From Azohydromonas aeria (GTDB taxonomy: Bacteria; Pseudomonadota; Gammaproteobacteria; Burkholderiales; Burkholderiaceae_C), in NCBI RefSeq assembly GCF_009760915.1, contig NZ_VIDQ01000024.1, positions 22,101-86,100 of the forward strand: a DNA stretch of 64,000 nt, read 5' to 3'. The position numbers and the translations under genes were made by a program. Of this stretch, positions 28,580 through 38,772 are shown one piece after another. Every line of letters begins with the position of its first letter. Positions within the stretch are counted from its first letter, which is position 1. The notes below the pieces were generated by a model. It was not told the DNA's origin, made no database searches, and saw only the letters and a program-made list of their open reading frames with translations.

Positions 28580-29896
28580 ATGAGCATCACCTCGCCCGAA
28601 TCCCCTGCCAAGCTGGCTGATCACTACCCCGTCGTCGTGGTCGGCGGTGGGCAGGCCGGCCTGTCCACCAGCCACTACCTCCAGCAGCAGGGCATCGGGC
28701 ACGTCGTGCTGGAGAAGCGCCGCGTCGGCCACTCCTGGCGCAGCGAGCGCTGGGACAGCTTCTGCCTGGTCACGCCCAACTGGCAGTGCCAGCTGCCCGA
28801 CTTCCCCTACGCCGGTCCGGACCCCAAGGGCTTCATGCTGCGCGACGAGATCGTGGCCTACCTGGAGGCCTTTGCCGCCAAGGTGCAGCCGCCGCTCTTC
28901 GAGGGCGTGGCCGTCACGCGCGTGAGCCGCCAGGCCTCGGGCGCCTTCGAAGTGGAGACCTCCATCGGCACTTGCCACGCCGACCACGTGGTGGTGGCCA
29001 CCGGCGGCTACGACATCCCGATCGTCCCGGCTTGCGCCCATGCCCTGCCCGCGGACATCGTGCAGGTGCACTCCGTGGCCTACCGCAACCCGCAGCAGCT
29101 GCCGCCGGGCGAGGTGCTGGTGGTGGGCTCGGGCCAGTCGGGGGTGCAGATCATGGAAGACCTGCACCTGGCCGGCCGCAAGGTGCACCTGGCGGTGGGC
29201 TCCGCACCGCGCTCGCCGCGCGTGTACCGCGGCCGCGAAGCCACCGAGTGGCTGCACGAGCTGGGTTTTTACAAGCTGACGGTGGACCGGCACCCGCTGG
29301 GCGACGAGGCCCGCCACAAGACCAACCACTACATGACCGGCCGCGATGGCGGCCACGAGATCGACCTGCGCCGCTTCGCGCTGGAAGGCGTCCGGCTCTA
29401 CGGCACGCTTGACGACATCCGCGACGGCCAGGTCACGTTCAGGTCCGACCTCACCCGCAACCTCGACGAGGCTGACGAGGTGTACTGCAGCATCCGCCGC
29501 GACATCGACAAGTACATCGCCGCCAACGGCATCGAGGCACCCGAGGAGGCGCCGTTCGAGAAGGTCTGGGCGCCCGAATCAGACCCGACGGCACTGGACC
29601 TGCGCGCCACCGGCATCACGAGCATCGTCTGGGCCATCGGCTTCCGGCCCGACTACCGCTGGATCGACCTGCCTGCCTTCGACGGCCGCGGCCACCCGCG
29701 CTTCACGCGTGGCGTCTCGCCCGTGCCGGGGCTGTACTTCCTGGGCCTGCCCTGGCTGCACACCTGGGGCTCCGGGCGCTTCCTGGGCGTGGCCGACGAC
29801 GCGCAGCACCTGGTGGACGTGATCTCGCAACGGCTGGCCACCTCGCGCGAGGCCCGGCAGCCCGCAGCCCGGGCGGTCCAGCCCGCCCTGGCCTGA
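28580..29896 (+). CDS. nitH: Nit1C flavin-dependent oxidoreductase, MSMEG_0569 family
   Basis: A 438-residue flavoprotein monooxygenase-like enzyme. The FAD site is [20 protein letters not shown], with [20 protein letters not shown] typical of FMO/CzcO-like proteins. The NADPH Rossmann motif is [15 protein letters not shown], and the ATG motif is VVATGGYD. It is an expected Nit1C member that presumably oxidises a nitrile or amine intermediate. It lies 48 bp after nitG. Confidence 0.9.
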   Translation: MSITSPESPAKLADHYPVVVVGGGQAGLSTSHYLQQQGIGHVVLEKRRVGHSWRSERWDSFCLVTPNWQCQLPDFPYAGPDPKGFMLRDEIVAYLEAFAAKVQPPLFEGVAVTRVSRQASGAFEVETSIGTCHADHVVVATGGYDIPIVPACAHALPADIVQVHSVAYRNPQQLPPGEVLVVGSGQSGVQIMEDLHLAGRKVHLAVGSAPRSPRVYRGREATEWLHELGFYKLTVDRHPLGDEARHKTNHYMTGRDGGHEIDLRRFALEGVRLYGTLDDIRDGQVTFRSDLTRNLDEADEVYCSIRRDIDKYIAANGIEAPEEAPFEKVWAPESDPTALDLRATGITSIVWAIGFRPDYRWIDLPAFDGRGHPRFTRGVSPVPGLYFLGLPWLHTWGSGRFLGVADDAQHLVDVISQRLATSREARQPAARAVQPALA

Positions 29897-29907
29897 GCCG
29901 CCGCGCC

Positions 29908-30774
29908 ATGCCGACCGGGCACGCGCTGGCCGCATCGGCCGCATCGGCCGAACTTCCGCAGGGCGTCGCGGACGTCATCGTGGGCATGCCGCAGCTGAAC
30001 AGCCTGGGCCTGTCGGAGAACTGGCTGCTCAAGGAGGCCGGCGATCGGCATTGGCAACACCTGGCCGCCAGTCTGGGCTGCCGGCCCGGCGCCCTGCGCG
30101 ACGCCCAAGACCGCCGCGTCTATGCCGCCTTCACGCAAGTGCACCTGCGTGAGGCCCGGCTGCAGGGCGTACAGGAAGACCAGCGGCTGCGCTGGCAGTT
30201 GCGCGGCACCCGGGTGGGTCGCTCGCAGCATTACAGCCGGCAGTGGCTGCTCGGCCCGGACGGGGCGCTGGCGCAACTGGAGATGCTCTCGGTGTTCGTG
30301 GCCCGCGAGCGCGCCGGCGACAACCACTCGGTGGTGCGCGTGCCGCTGGTGCCGGTCCCATCCGCTTCCAATGCTGGTGATAGCGAGGAAGCGGCGGCCT
30401 ACGCGCAGAGTACGCGCGCCGTGCGTGCCGGCGCCTGGCATGAACGCTTCCTGGTCGGCAAACACGCACCGCTCCTGGCACGCGATACGGTCCGCCCCTG
30501 TCCCGCCAACGATTTCAATGGCGCCGGGCTGCTGTACTGCGCCAGCTTCCAGGCCCTGACGGATCGCGCGCACTGGGCCTGGGGCTTGGCCGACGACCGC
30601 GCGGCGGTGCGCGAGCGGCAGATCGTCTTCCACGGCAACGTCAACGTCGGCGAGGAGATCGAGTTGCGCCTGCTGGCCCGGCGCCAGGCCGGCTGTGGCC
30701 ACTGGAGCTGGACCCAGGTGTGCCGCCGCAGCGACGGCCAGCCCGTGGCAGACATTGCGACGCATCGCCGATAG
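29908..30774 (+). CDS. Probable biosynthetic protein, Pnap_2097 family (LnmK-like hot-dog)
   Basis: A 288-residue protein resembling the Pnap_2097 family found beside Nit1C clusters, related to the LnmK acyltransferase/decarboxylase with a double hot-dog fold. Supporting stretches are VIVGMPQLNSLGLSENWLLK, NDFNGAGLLYCASFQALTDR and VFHGNVNVGEEIELRLL. The start lies 11 bp after nitH. Such proteins suggest a polyketide-like or acylated end product; the substrate is unknown. Confidence 0.8.
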   Translation: MPTGHALAASAASAELPQGVADVIVGMPQLNSLGLSENWLLKEAGDRHWQHLAASLGCRPGALRDAQDRRVYAAFTQVHLREARLQGVQEDQRLRWQLRGTRVGRSQHYSRQWLLGPDGALAQLEMLSVFVARERAGDNHSVVRVPLVPVPSASNAGDSEEAAAYAQSTRAVRAGAWHERFLVGKHAPLLARDTVRPCPANDFNGAGLLYCASFQALTDRAHWAWGLADDRAAVRERQIVFHGNVNVGEEIELRLLARRQAGCGHWSWTQVCRRSDGQPVADIATHRR

Positions 30775-31121
30775 CCAGAACGGGTTGGAAAACCGGCTGT
30801 TACGGCCTGTTCGGGAAACAGGCAAGCTCTCCATACCAGGGCGGCTACGGCCCGGAAACAGCAAGGCTGCTGGCAGACCTCTGCACGCTCCATGCCCTTG
30901 CCGTTCGCATCTGATACGCAAAAAAATCGTACCAGCTGAAGCTGTTCTGGCCACCGCCTGATCCGTACTCTCACGGCATTCCCGCAGGACGCCGCACGCA
31001 CTCGTCGTGCGCCCTGGACACCGGAGCCCGTGACCCTCACGGTTTGGCTTCGCGAAGCAGTACCCCGACGTGGCCCCGCTCCAGGGCCGTGCTGCTCCAC
31101 GGCGCTTCCCCAGGACAGCCC
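30775..31121. other. Intergenic region after the Nit1C operon
   Basis: A 347-base gap between the Pnap_2097 gene and the collapsed cio operon. Apart from the hairpin at 30805-30823 I see no gene or repeat. Confidence 0.4.
30805..30823 (+). terminator. Hairpin after the Nit1C operon, possible terminator
   Basis: GCCTGTT and AACAGGC form a 7-bp stem around a CGGGA loop, 31 bases after the last Nit1C stop. No T-run follows, so it may act as a transcript 3'-end stabiliser or a weak terminator only. Confidence 0.3.
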
Positions 31122-31692
31122 ATGTTCGACTTCGATGCCTTGCTGCTCGCCCGGATCCAGTTCGGGTTCACCGTCTCCTTTCACATCGTCTTCCCGGCCC
31201 CTGACCATCGGCCTGGCCAGCTTCCTGGCCGTGCTCGAAGGCGCCTGGCTGCGTACTCAAGAGCAGGTTTACCTGGACCTCTACCACTACTGGCTCAAGA
31301 TCCTTGCCGTCGCCTTCGGCATGGGAGAGCACCAGCCGGCCAAGCTCGCGGCCATCGAGGGCCATTGGGAGAACCACCCCGGCGCAGGCGTGCCGCTGAT
31401 CCTCTTCGGCATCCCCGACATGGCAGCCGAGGCGACGCGCTACGCCGTCGAGATCGCGCGCCTGGGCAGCCTGCTGCTGCTGGTCCTTCTGGGCTACAGC
31501 GGCTTGGGCATCAGCCTGTGGCCCAACATCATTCCACCCGGCATTTCCATCTGGGAGGCGGCTGGCCCGCCGCAAAGCCTGGGCTTCGCGCTGGTGGGCG
31601 CGCTGCTGATCGTCCCGGTCATCCTGATGTACACGGCCTGGGGCTACTGGGTTTTCCGCGGCAAGGTACGACACGGCGACGGATACCACTGA
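31122..31692 (+). pseudogene. Collapsed cyanide-insensitive oxidase operon: cioA and cioB fragments joined in one frame
   Basis: The ATG at 31122 opens MFDFDALLLARIQFGFTVSF then HIVFPA, the N-terminus of the CioA/CydA quinol oxidase subunit I. One extra C in a C-run near 31198 shifts the frame; LTIGLASFLAVLEGAWLRTQ resumes. After AVAFGMG the sequence jumps to EHQPAKLAAIEGHWENHPGA, a middle part of CioA, so about 200 residues are missing. It jumps again at LGSLLLL to LGYSGLGISLWPNIIPPGIS and YTAWGYWVFRGKVR, the C-terminus of subunit II (CioB). Both junctions are in frame, leaving one 190-codon composite. It cannot form an oxidase: haem ligands and Q-loop parts are gone. Confidence 0.8.
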
Positions 31693-31713
31693 AGGCAATC
31701 ACGGATGAATACC

Positions 31714-31890
31714 ATGCAATCCACTCGAAAATTGCAACAACTGGGCTGGTTGCTGTTGATTCGGCTTGCCAGCGTGGCTTCTGCGTTGAAACTGGTGATG
31801 CGTATCGGCGATGAGAAACCACCCAGTGCCACCATTTATCTACTTGCGGGCAGCTGGAAAAAGCGCAAGCACGTGGAAAATCGATCGTGA
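31714..31890 (+). pseudogene. Degenerate DUF2474 (CydX/CioC-like) small subunit
   Basis: The frame encodes LQQLGWLLLIRLASVASALK then LVMRIGDE, close to the GWxxLxWLAxVAxL..L.RLLM pattern of the DUF2474 peptide that follows cioAB. A few residues of the membrane helix appear missing and the unrelated tail (SWKKRKHVENRS) looks like read-through. It lies just after the collapsed cioAB and is probably the third remnant of that operon. Confidence 0.5.
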
Positions 31891-32045
31891 GTCGTAGCAG
31901 GTCTACCGATCAAACCAGGCACACGCTCTTATGCCGCGTGAAGGTCATGATCCAACAGAAGTCGAATCCGACAATGACTGAACAAAATGAAGTTGCTGAA
32001 GCATTTTTTTGACGTGGCGCTGCTCACAGTACACGGTGTCGAGTA

Positions 32046-32216
32046 ATGGCCAGAAACGCTCAATTGATGGAGTGGATTCCCATAATCTTCTTCATTTTCA
32101 AGATTCTCGTGTTCGGCACAGGCATGTTCTTCGCCATCAAGTGGCATTACGACAAAGAGAAGAAGGAAAAAGAGAAGGAGGAGGCAAAGAGAAGTAAAGA
32201 AACCAGCGGACCGTAG
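32046..32216 (+). CDS. Small membrane protein with Lys/Glu-rich tail
   Basis: A 56-residue frame: MARNAQLMEWIPIIFFIFKI then LVFGTGMFFAIKWHYDKEKK and a KEKEKEEAKRSKETSGP tail. One or two membrane segments (about 9-31) precede a charged cytoplasmic segment. The 31.7-32.2 kb stretch has visibly lower GC than its surroundings, and the frame keeps sensible amino-acid use. I do not know the family with confidence; small proteins of this layout occur in other Burkholderiales. Confidence 0.5.
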   Translation: MARNAQLMEWIPIIFFIFKILVFGTGMFFAIKWHYDKEKKEKEKEEAKRSKETSGP

Positions 32217-32315
32217 CCGCAGCGAAAGCTTTACCCGCCCAAGCCCCTTACCATCCCGTGCCAAAAGCACTGGATCGCGTTACCGAACGCCGGGTATCGC
32301 TGCGCTTGATCGACC

Positions 32316-32436
32316 GTGGCTGGATGGCGCCGAGCAGACCACGCCTTACGTCAGCCAGGCCGGCGTTGACCGGCAGATTGCCGATGACAACCACCTGCAC
32401 GTCACCTTCGCGCTCGATAAGGACCGCTTGGTTCAC
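32316..32436 (-). pseudogene. N-terminal fragment of an enoyl-CoA hydratase (ECH-HAD type)
   Basis: From a GTG at 32436 the minus strand encodes VLIEREGDVQVVVIGNLPVN then AGLADVRRGLLGAIQ, closely matching the start of the ECH-HAD fusion at 34590-36644 (VHLERDGDVAVVVIDNPPVN, AGSAEVRRGLLQALE). The rest of the protein is absent. The likely origin is a broken duplicate of that gene. Confidence 0.6.
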
Positions 32437-32485
32437 GGCGCCAATGTTCAGCTCAATTGCTGAGAGAGTTCCGGCACGGCCGTGA

Positions 32486-33174
32486 CTATGTCAGCCTCCA
32501 GCCGAGCTTGTCGGCCAGCGGCGTGAGCACTTCGGTGAACTTCTCCGCCGAGCCCAGCGCGCGGCCGCCGCTGACGATGATCTTGGCCGCCGTCAGCTCG
32601 GGCCGGTCCGACTTGGTCAGCTCGCGGCCGACGAAGGCGCTCTTGCCGCTGTCGCCCACCGCCGCGATGGTCTCCACCGCCGCGCTGCCGCCGGTGGCCG
32701 GCGCCGCGTCGAAGCCGGTGGTGCGCACCGTGATGACCTTGACCGGGTCGGCGCTCTGCTGAACAGCGATGGCGTTGCCGGCGTAGATCGGGCGCTCGAA
32801 GGTGTCGGGCGCATCGACCTTGGTGATGTCGCTCAGCTGCGCCACGGCTGGGAGGCCGACATAGGACTGGCGGCGGAACAGCCCGCTGGGAACGCTGCTG
32901 GGCGTGTCCACCGTGCCGTTGTCGATGAAGATGCCGGATTCGAGCTGGAACACGGCCTTGAGGCCGCCGCCCAGGTCCTCGCTGCCCCGGATGCCCCAGC
33001 GGGACGTGTTCATGCCCCCCGAGGTCAGGCGCGTGACGGTGCCTCCCGTGGCGCTGGCATGGTTGACGACCTCCACGCCGGCATCGACCAGGCCGTAGAG
33101 GTTCACGCTGGTTTGGGCCTGCGCGACGAAAGCCGCCGGCAGGAGGGCCGTCGCGATGGCGATTTTTTCATCAT
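32486..33174 (-). pseudogene. Porin-EtfA chimera with frameshifted signal peptide
   Basis: After AGGAG and ATGATG at 33174, one base is missing from an A-run, throwing the signal peptide (IAIATALLPAAFVAQAQTS) out of frame. In the correct frame come NLYGLVDAGVEVVNHASATG, GGMNTSRWGIRGSEDLGGGL and KAVFQLESGIF, the N-terminus of a Burkholderiales trimeric porin. At about VGLP it switches without a stop to AQLSDITKVDAPDTFERPIY and SADPVKVITVRTTGFDAAPA, GGRALGSAEKFTEVLTPLAD: electron transfer flavoprotein alpha. EtfA's last 70 or so residues, with part of the FAD domain, are missing. A deletion fused two unrelated genes. Confidence 0.8.
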
Positions 33175-33348
33175 GGGTGTCTCCTCATCTTCAGGTTATG
33201 GATGGAAGGCCGCACCTGGGCGGGGCGGGGCTGGGAACACTGGCCGCACGCTGGGTGCTGCCAGGCAGAGGGCGGACGTCTGCAACGGGTGCGGAAGCCC
33301 GCACGAGAGGGACCTCGGCGCGCGAGGCCGCTACGGCGCGCCGATGGG

Positions 33349-34554
<1,206 letters not shown>

Positions 34555-34589
34555 GGGAATCTTTTGATAGGTTTGGTGAAAGCAGGGGG

Positions 34590-36644
34590 TCACTCGGCCT
34601 GCTGCAGCACGTGGCGCAGGTCGCCGCGCACGAAGCCCGCGCCACTGAGCTCAGCCAGCCAGTCCATGTCCTGGGCGAGCGCCTCGGCGCCGCGCTCGCG
34701 CGCCCAGAACACCGGACCGCCCTCCCAGCGCGGGAAGCCGAAGCCGTTGACCAGCACCACGTCCACGTCGCTGGCGCGGCGGGCCACGCCCTCGGCGAGC
34801 AGCCGCGCGGCCTCGTTGACCATGGCCAGCAGCGCGCGGCGCTGGATCTCGCCATCGCCCAGCGTGCGCCGCACCAGGCCCTTGTCGGCGCGGGCCTGCT
34901 CGATGAGCCCATGCACGGCAGGATCGCTCTTGCGGCCCCGGCTGCCGCTTTCATAGAGGTAGTAGCCTGCCCCGGTCTTGCGCCCAAGGCGCCCGGCCTC
35001 GCACAGCCGGTCCGGGATATGCACGTAGCGCGCGGCCGGATCGCGCGTGGCGGCCTGCGCCTGGCGCATGCGCCAGGCGATGTCCAGGCCCGAGAGGTCC
35101 GCCACCGCGAACGGTCCCATGGCAAAGCCGAAGGCCTCCAGCGCGGCGTCCACCTCTTCGGGCCAGGCACCTTCCTCGATCATGAATTCGCACTGCCGAC
35201 GGTAGGCCGCGTAGATGCGGTTGCCGATGAAGCCGAAGGCATTGCCCGTGACGACGGGCAGCTTGCGCAGCCGCTTGGCCAACACCAGCCCGGTGGCCAG
35301 CACGTCGGGCGCCGTGGCCGCACCGCGTACCACCTCCAGCAGCCGCATCACGTGGGCCGGGCTGAAGAAGTGAAGCCCGATCACGTCCCGCGGGCGCCGC
35401 GTGGCCTGCGCGATCGCGTCCAGGTCCAGGTACGAGGTGTTGGAGGCCAGCACCGCGCCGGGCCGGGCCAGGCCGTCGATGCGGGCGAACACCTGCCGCT
35501 TGACTTCCAGGTCCTCGAACACCGCCTCGATCACCAGGTCGCTCAAGGCCAGCACCGACCAGTCGGTGGTGGGCTGCAGCCGCAGCTCGCACTGCGCGGC
35601 CACCGAGGCCTTGAGCTTGCCCGCCTGCACGCGGCCCGCGTAATGCTCGCGGATGCGTTCAACGCCACGCCGCAACGCGGCCTCGTCCTGCTCCAGCAGC
35701 GCGACGTCGAAACCGGCATCGAGCGCGGCGATGGCGATACCGGTGCCCATGGTGCCCGCGCCGATGACGGCGACGTGCTGCACCGGGCGGGGCGCCACGC
35801 CTTCGACTTCGGGCAGCCGCGCGCTGTCGCGCTCGGCGAAGAACTGGTGGCGCAGCGCGCGCGCCTCGCGCGAGACGCGCAGGTCCTGGAAAGCGGAGCG
35901 CTCGCGCAGCAGACCCTCATCGATCGGGAACTGCGCCGCGGAGACCACGGCCTCGATGGCCGCACGTACCGCCGGGCGCCCCTTGCCGGCCTTGAGTGCG
36001 GCCGCCGAGGCCTGCTCCACGGCCTGGGCGTCTGCCGCCGGCACGCCGCGGTCGCGCACGCGGGCCTTGCTGCCCACGAGGCGGCGCGCATGCGCCACGG
36101 CCGCCGCGCGCAGCTCGCCTTCAGCCTCGCTGTCGATGAGCCCCAGCGCCAGGGCCTGGCCGCTGGTCACTCGCGCACCGCTGCACACCAGCTCGATGGC
36201 CTTGGGCACGCCCACCAGGCGCGGCAGCCGCTGCGTGCCGCCCGCACCGGGGATGATGCCCAGCGTGACCTCGGGCAGGCCCACCACCGTGCCGGCAGCG
36301 GCCACGCGGGCATCGCAGCCCAGCGCCAGCTCGAAGCCACCGCCCAGCGCCGCACCGTGCAGCGCCGCGACCACGGGCTTGTCGCAAGCCTCGATGGCGG
36401 CAATGACGGCGGGCAGCTGCGGCTCCTGCAGCGGCTGCCCGAACTCGCGCAGGTCCGAGCCGGCGATGAAGGTGTTGCCCGCCCCGATGAGCACGGCGGC
36501 CCGGAGGCCGTCGTCGCCGGCCACCGTCTCCAGGGCCTGCAGCAAGCCGCGGCGCACTTCGGCCGAGCCGGCGTTGACGGGCGGGTTGTCGATCACGACG
36601 ACGGCCACGTCGCCGTCGCGTTCCAGGTGCACACGGGCGGTCAT
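34590..36644 (-). CDS. Enoyl-CoA hydratase / 3-hydroxyacyl-CoA dehydrogenase fusion
   Basis: A 684-residue fusion. The N-terminal crotonase half has IAGSDLREFG, ALHGAALGGGFELALGCDAR (oxyanion hole) and TLGIIPGAGGTQRLPRLVG. The dehydrogenase half starts VAVIGAGTMGTGIAIAALDA (NAD site) with ASNTSYLDL, GLHFFSPAHVMRLLEVVRG and PVVTGNAFGFIGNRIYAAYR. The C-terminal dimerisation domains follow. It hydrates enoyl-CoA esters and oxidises the product to 3-oxoacyl-CoA, the step before the downstream thiolase. A broken copy of its start lies at 32316-32436. Confidence 0.9.
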   Translation of the reverse strand: MTARVHLERDGDVAVVVIDNPPVNAGSAEVRRGLLQALETVAGDDGLRAAVLIGAGNTFIAGSDLREFGQPLQEPQLPAVIAAIEACDKPVVAALHGAALGGGFELALGCDARVAAAGTVVGLPEVTLGIIPGAGGTQRLPRLVGVPKAIELVCSGARVTSGQALALGLIDSEAEGELRAAAVAHARRLVGSKARVRDRGVPAADAQAVEQASAAALKAGKGRPAVRAAIEAVVSAAQFPIDEGLLRERSAFQDLRVSREARALRHQFFAERDSARLPEVEGVAPRPVQHVAVIGAGTMGTGIAIAALDAGFDVALLEQDEAALRRGVERIREHYAGRVQAGKLKASVAAQCELRLQPTTDWSVLALSDLVIEAVFEDLEVKRQVFARIDGLARPGAVLASNTSYLDLDAIAQATRRPRDVIGLHFFSPAHVMRLLEVVRGAATAPDVLATGLVLAKRLRKLPVVTGNAFGFIGNRIYAAYRRQCEFMIEEGAWPEEVDAALEAFGFAMGPFAVADLSGLDIAWRMRQAQAATRDPAARYVHIPDRLCEAGRLGRKTGAGYYLYESGSRGRKSDPAVHGLIEQARADKGLVRRTLGDGEIQRRALLAMVNEAARLLAEGVARRASDVDVVLVNGFGFPRWEGGPVFWARERGAEALAQDMDWLAELSGAGFVRGDLRHVLQQAE

Positions 36645-36666
36645 GTCGCTGCTCCGGTCTTGTCGT

Positions 36667-38772
36667 TCAGCGCGCCAGCACGGCCACGCCGTCGGCGGCG
36701 CGCACGCCCTGGCCCTGCGGCAGCACGAACACCGGGTTGATCTCGGCCTCGGCCAGGCGGTCGCCGAGCTGCGCCGCCATGGCGGAGAACGCGACGATCG
36801 TGTCCACCAGCGCCTCCACGTCGGCCTTGGGCCGGCCCCGGAAGCCGTCGAGCAGCGGCCAGGTCTTGAGCTCGTGCGCCATCGACAGCGCTTCCTCGCG
36901 GCTGAGCGGCCCACCCAGCGGCAACAGCCGCATCGTGGTGTCCTTGAACAGCTCGGCGGTGACGCCGCCCATGCCCAGCAGCACGGCCGTACCCAGCGCG
37001 TCGCGGTGCAGGCCCAGGATCAGCTCCGTGCCGCCGGCCACCATCTCCTGCACCAGGAAGCGCTGCGGCCGCACGCCGGCCCGGGCTTCCACTTGCGCGG
37101 CCATCTCGGCCAGCCGCGCGCCGACATGCTCGGCCGTCAGCCCCACGGCCACGCCGCCCACGTCGCTCTTGTGCGTGATCTCGCCCGACAGGATTTTCAG
37201 CACCACCCGGCCGCCCAGCTCGCGCGCCGCCTGCTCGGCCTCGGCGGCCGTCTGCACGACGACCTCGCGTGCGCAGGGCACGCCGAAGCGCGCGAAGAGC
37301 TGCTTGGCCTGCGCCTCGTCCAGCGAGCCGGTGGGGAAGTCGCCGGCCGGCACGGCGGCCGCCTGCGGCGCCTGTTCCTTCTCCACGGGCGCCTTCCACC
37401 GGCTGGCCTGCAGCATCCCGCCCAGGGCGGCCGTGCAGCTCTCGGCCGCGGCAAAGGCCGGCACGCCGCGCCGGGTCAGCAGCGCGCCCACTTCGGGCGC
37501 ATGCGGGCTGACGTAGGCCAGCACCGGCTTGTCGGACAGGGGCAGGCAGTCCTGGATCGCGCCGGCCATGAGCTCGGGCATCGCCAGGCTGGAAGAACCC
37601 ACGATCACGACCAGCGCGTCGTAGCTGGGGCTCGCCAGCACCGCCTTGATGGCGCCGCGCAGCAGGTCGGGCCGCAGCCCGGCCAGCGTCACGTCGATGG
37701 GGTTGCGGTCCAGCGCGGCGTGGTCGCCGGTCTGCAGCGCGCGCAGCGCGGCGGCCGTCTCGGCGTCCGGCGCCGGCGTCTCGAAGCCCGACACGCCCAG
37801 GCTGTCCGACACCAGCGTGCCGGCGCCGCCCGTGGAAGTCAGGATCGCCACGCGGTTGTTGCGCAGCACGCGGCCCGTGGCCAGTGCGGCCGGGATGTCG
37901 AGCAGGTCGCTGAAGGTCTGGGCCCGAATCACGCCGGTCTGCCGGAACAGCGCGTCGTACATGCGGTCGGCCCCGGCCAGCGCGCCGGTGTGCGACACGG
38001 CCGCCTGCGCGCCGGCCTCGGAGCGGCCGATCTTGAACGCGACGATGGGCTTGCCGGCCCGCGCGGCCCGCAGCGCCGCGGCGCGGAACTTCTCCGGGTT
38101 GCGCACCGTCTCGACGTAGAGCGCGATCACCCTGGTGGCCTCGTCGTCCACCAGGTGGTCGATGAAGTCAGCCAGCTCCAGGTCCACCTCGTTGCTGGTG
38201 GAAACCAGCTTGGACAGCCCGATGCCCCGCGCCGCGGCGCGCGACAGCAGCGCGCCCAGGATGCCGCCGCTCTGCGACACCACGCCGATCGAGCCCACTG
38301 GGAAATGCTCCATCTCCAGCGCGCCGGTGGCCGACAGCACGATGTTGTCGGTGAGGTTCACCAGCCCGATGGTGTTGGGGCCCAGCAACCGCATGGAGCC
38401 CGCGGCCTCGATGAGCTGGCGCTGGCGCCGCGCGCCTTCCTCGCCGGTCTCGGTGTAGCCGCTGGCCAGCACGATGGCCGCAGCGCAGCCGCGTGCGGCG
38501 AGGTCATGCACCGCCAGGTGCGCCCGCTCGGCACCCAGCAGCACGATGGCCACGTCGGGCACCGCCGGCAGCGAGGCCACGTCGGGGTAGCAGCGCAGCT
38601 CGCCGATGCGCTCGGCCTTGGGGTTCACGGGATAGATGTCGCCCTGGAAGCCGTGCTTGACCAGGTACGACACCGGGCGGCCGGCGGTCTTGGTGGCATC
38701 GGCCGAGGCGCCGATGACGGCGACGCTGCGGGGCTTCAGGAGTCGGGAGATGGCGTCCATGTCGATACTCAC
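36667..38772 (-). CDS. ADP-forming acyl-CoA synthetase family protein
   Basis: A 701-residue NDP-forming acetate--CoA ligase-type protein. The CoA-binding domain comes first (KPRSVAVIGASADATKTAGR, YPVNPKAERIGELRCYPDVA), then the succinyl-CoA-ligase-like domain with the phospho-His region (VSQSGGILGALLSRA, AAVSHTGALAGADRMYDALF). An ATP-grasp domain from about 480 includes VVLKILSGEITHKSDVGGVA and FLVQEMVAGGTELILGLHRD. It should activate the operon's acid substrate as CoA ester at the cost of ATP to ADP. The start overlaps the upstream hydratase stop by four bases. Confidence 0.85.
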   Translation of the reverse strand: MSIDMDAISRLLKPRSVAVIGASADATKTAGRPVSYLVKHGFQGDIYPVNPKAERIGELRCYPDVASLPAVPDVAIVLLGAERAHLAVHDLAARGCAAAIVLASGYTETGEEGARRQRQLIEAAGSMRLLGPNTIGLVNLTDNIVLSATGALEMEHFPVGSIGVVSQSGGILGALLSRAAARGIGLSKLVSTSNEVDLELADFIDHLVDDEATRVIALYVETVRNPEKFRAAALRAARAGKPIVAFKIGRSEAGAQAAVSHTGALAGADRMYDALFRQTGVIRAQTFSDLLDIPAALATGRVLRNNRVAILTSTGGAGTLVSDSLGVSGFETPAPDAETAAALRALQTGDHAALDRNPIDVTLAGLRPDLLRGAIKAVLASPSYDALVVIVGSSSLAMPELMAGAIQDCLPLSDKPVLAYVSPHAPEVGALLTRRGVPAFAAAESCTAALGGMLQASRWKAPVEKEQAPQAAAVPAGDFPTGSLDEAQAKQLFARFGVPCAREVVVQTAAEAEQAARELGGRVVLKILSGEITHKSDVGGVAVGLTAEHVGARLAEMAAQVEARAGVRPQRFLVQEMVAGGTELILGLHRDALGTAVLLGMGGVTAELFKDTTMRLLPLGGPLSREEALSMAHELKTWPLLDGFRGRPKADVEALVDTIVAFSAMAAQLGDRLAEAEINPVFVLPQGQGVRAADGVAVLAR

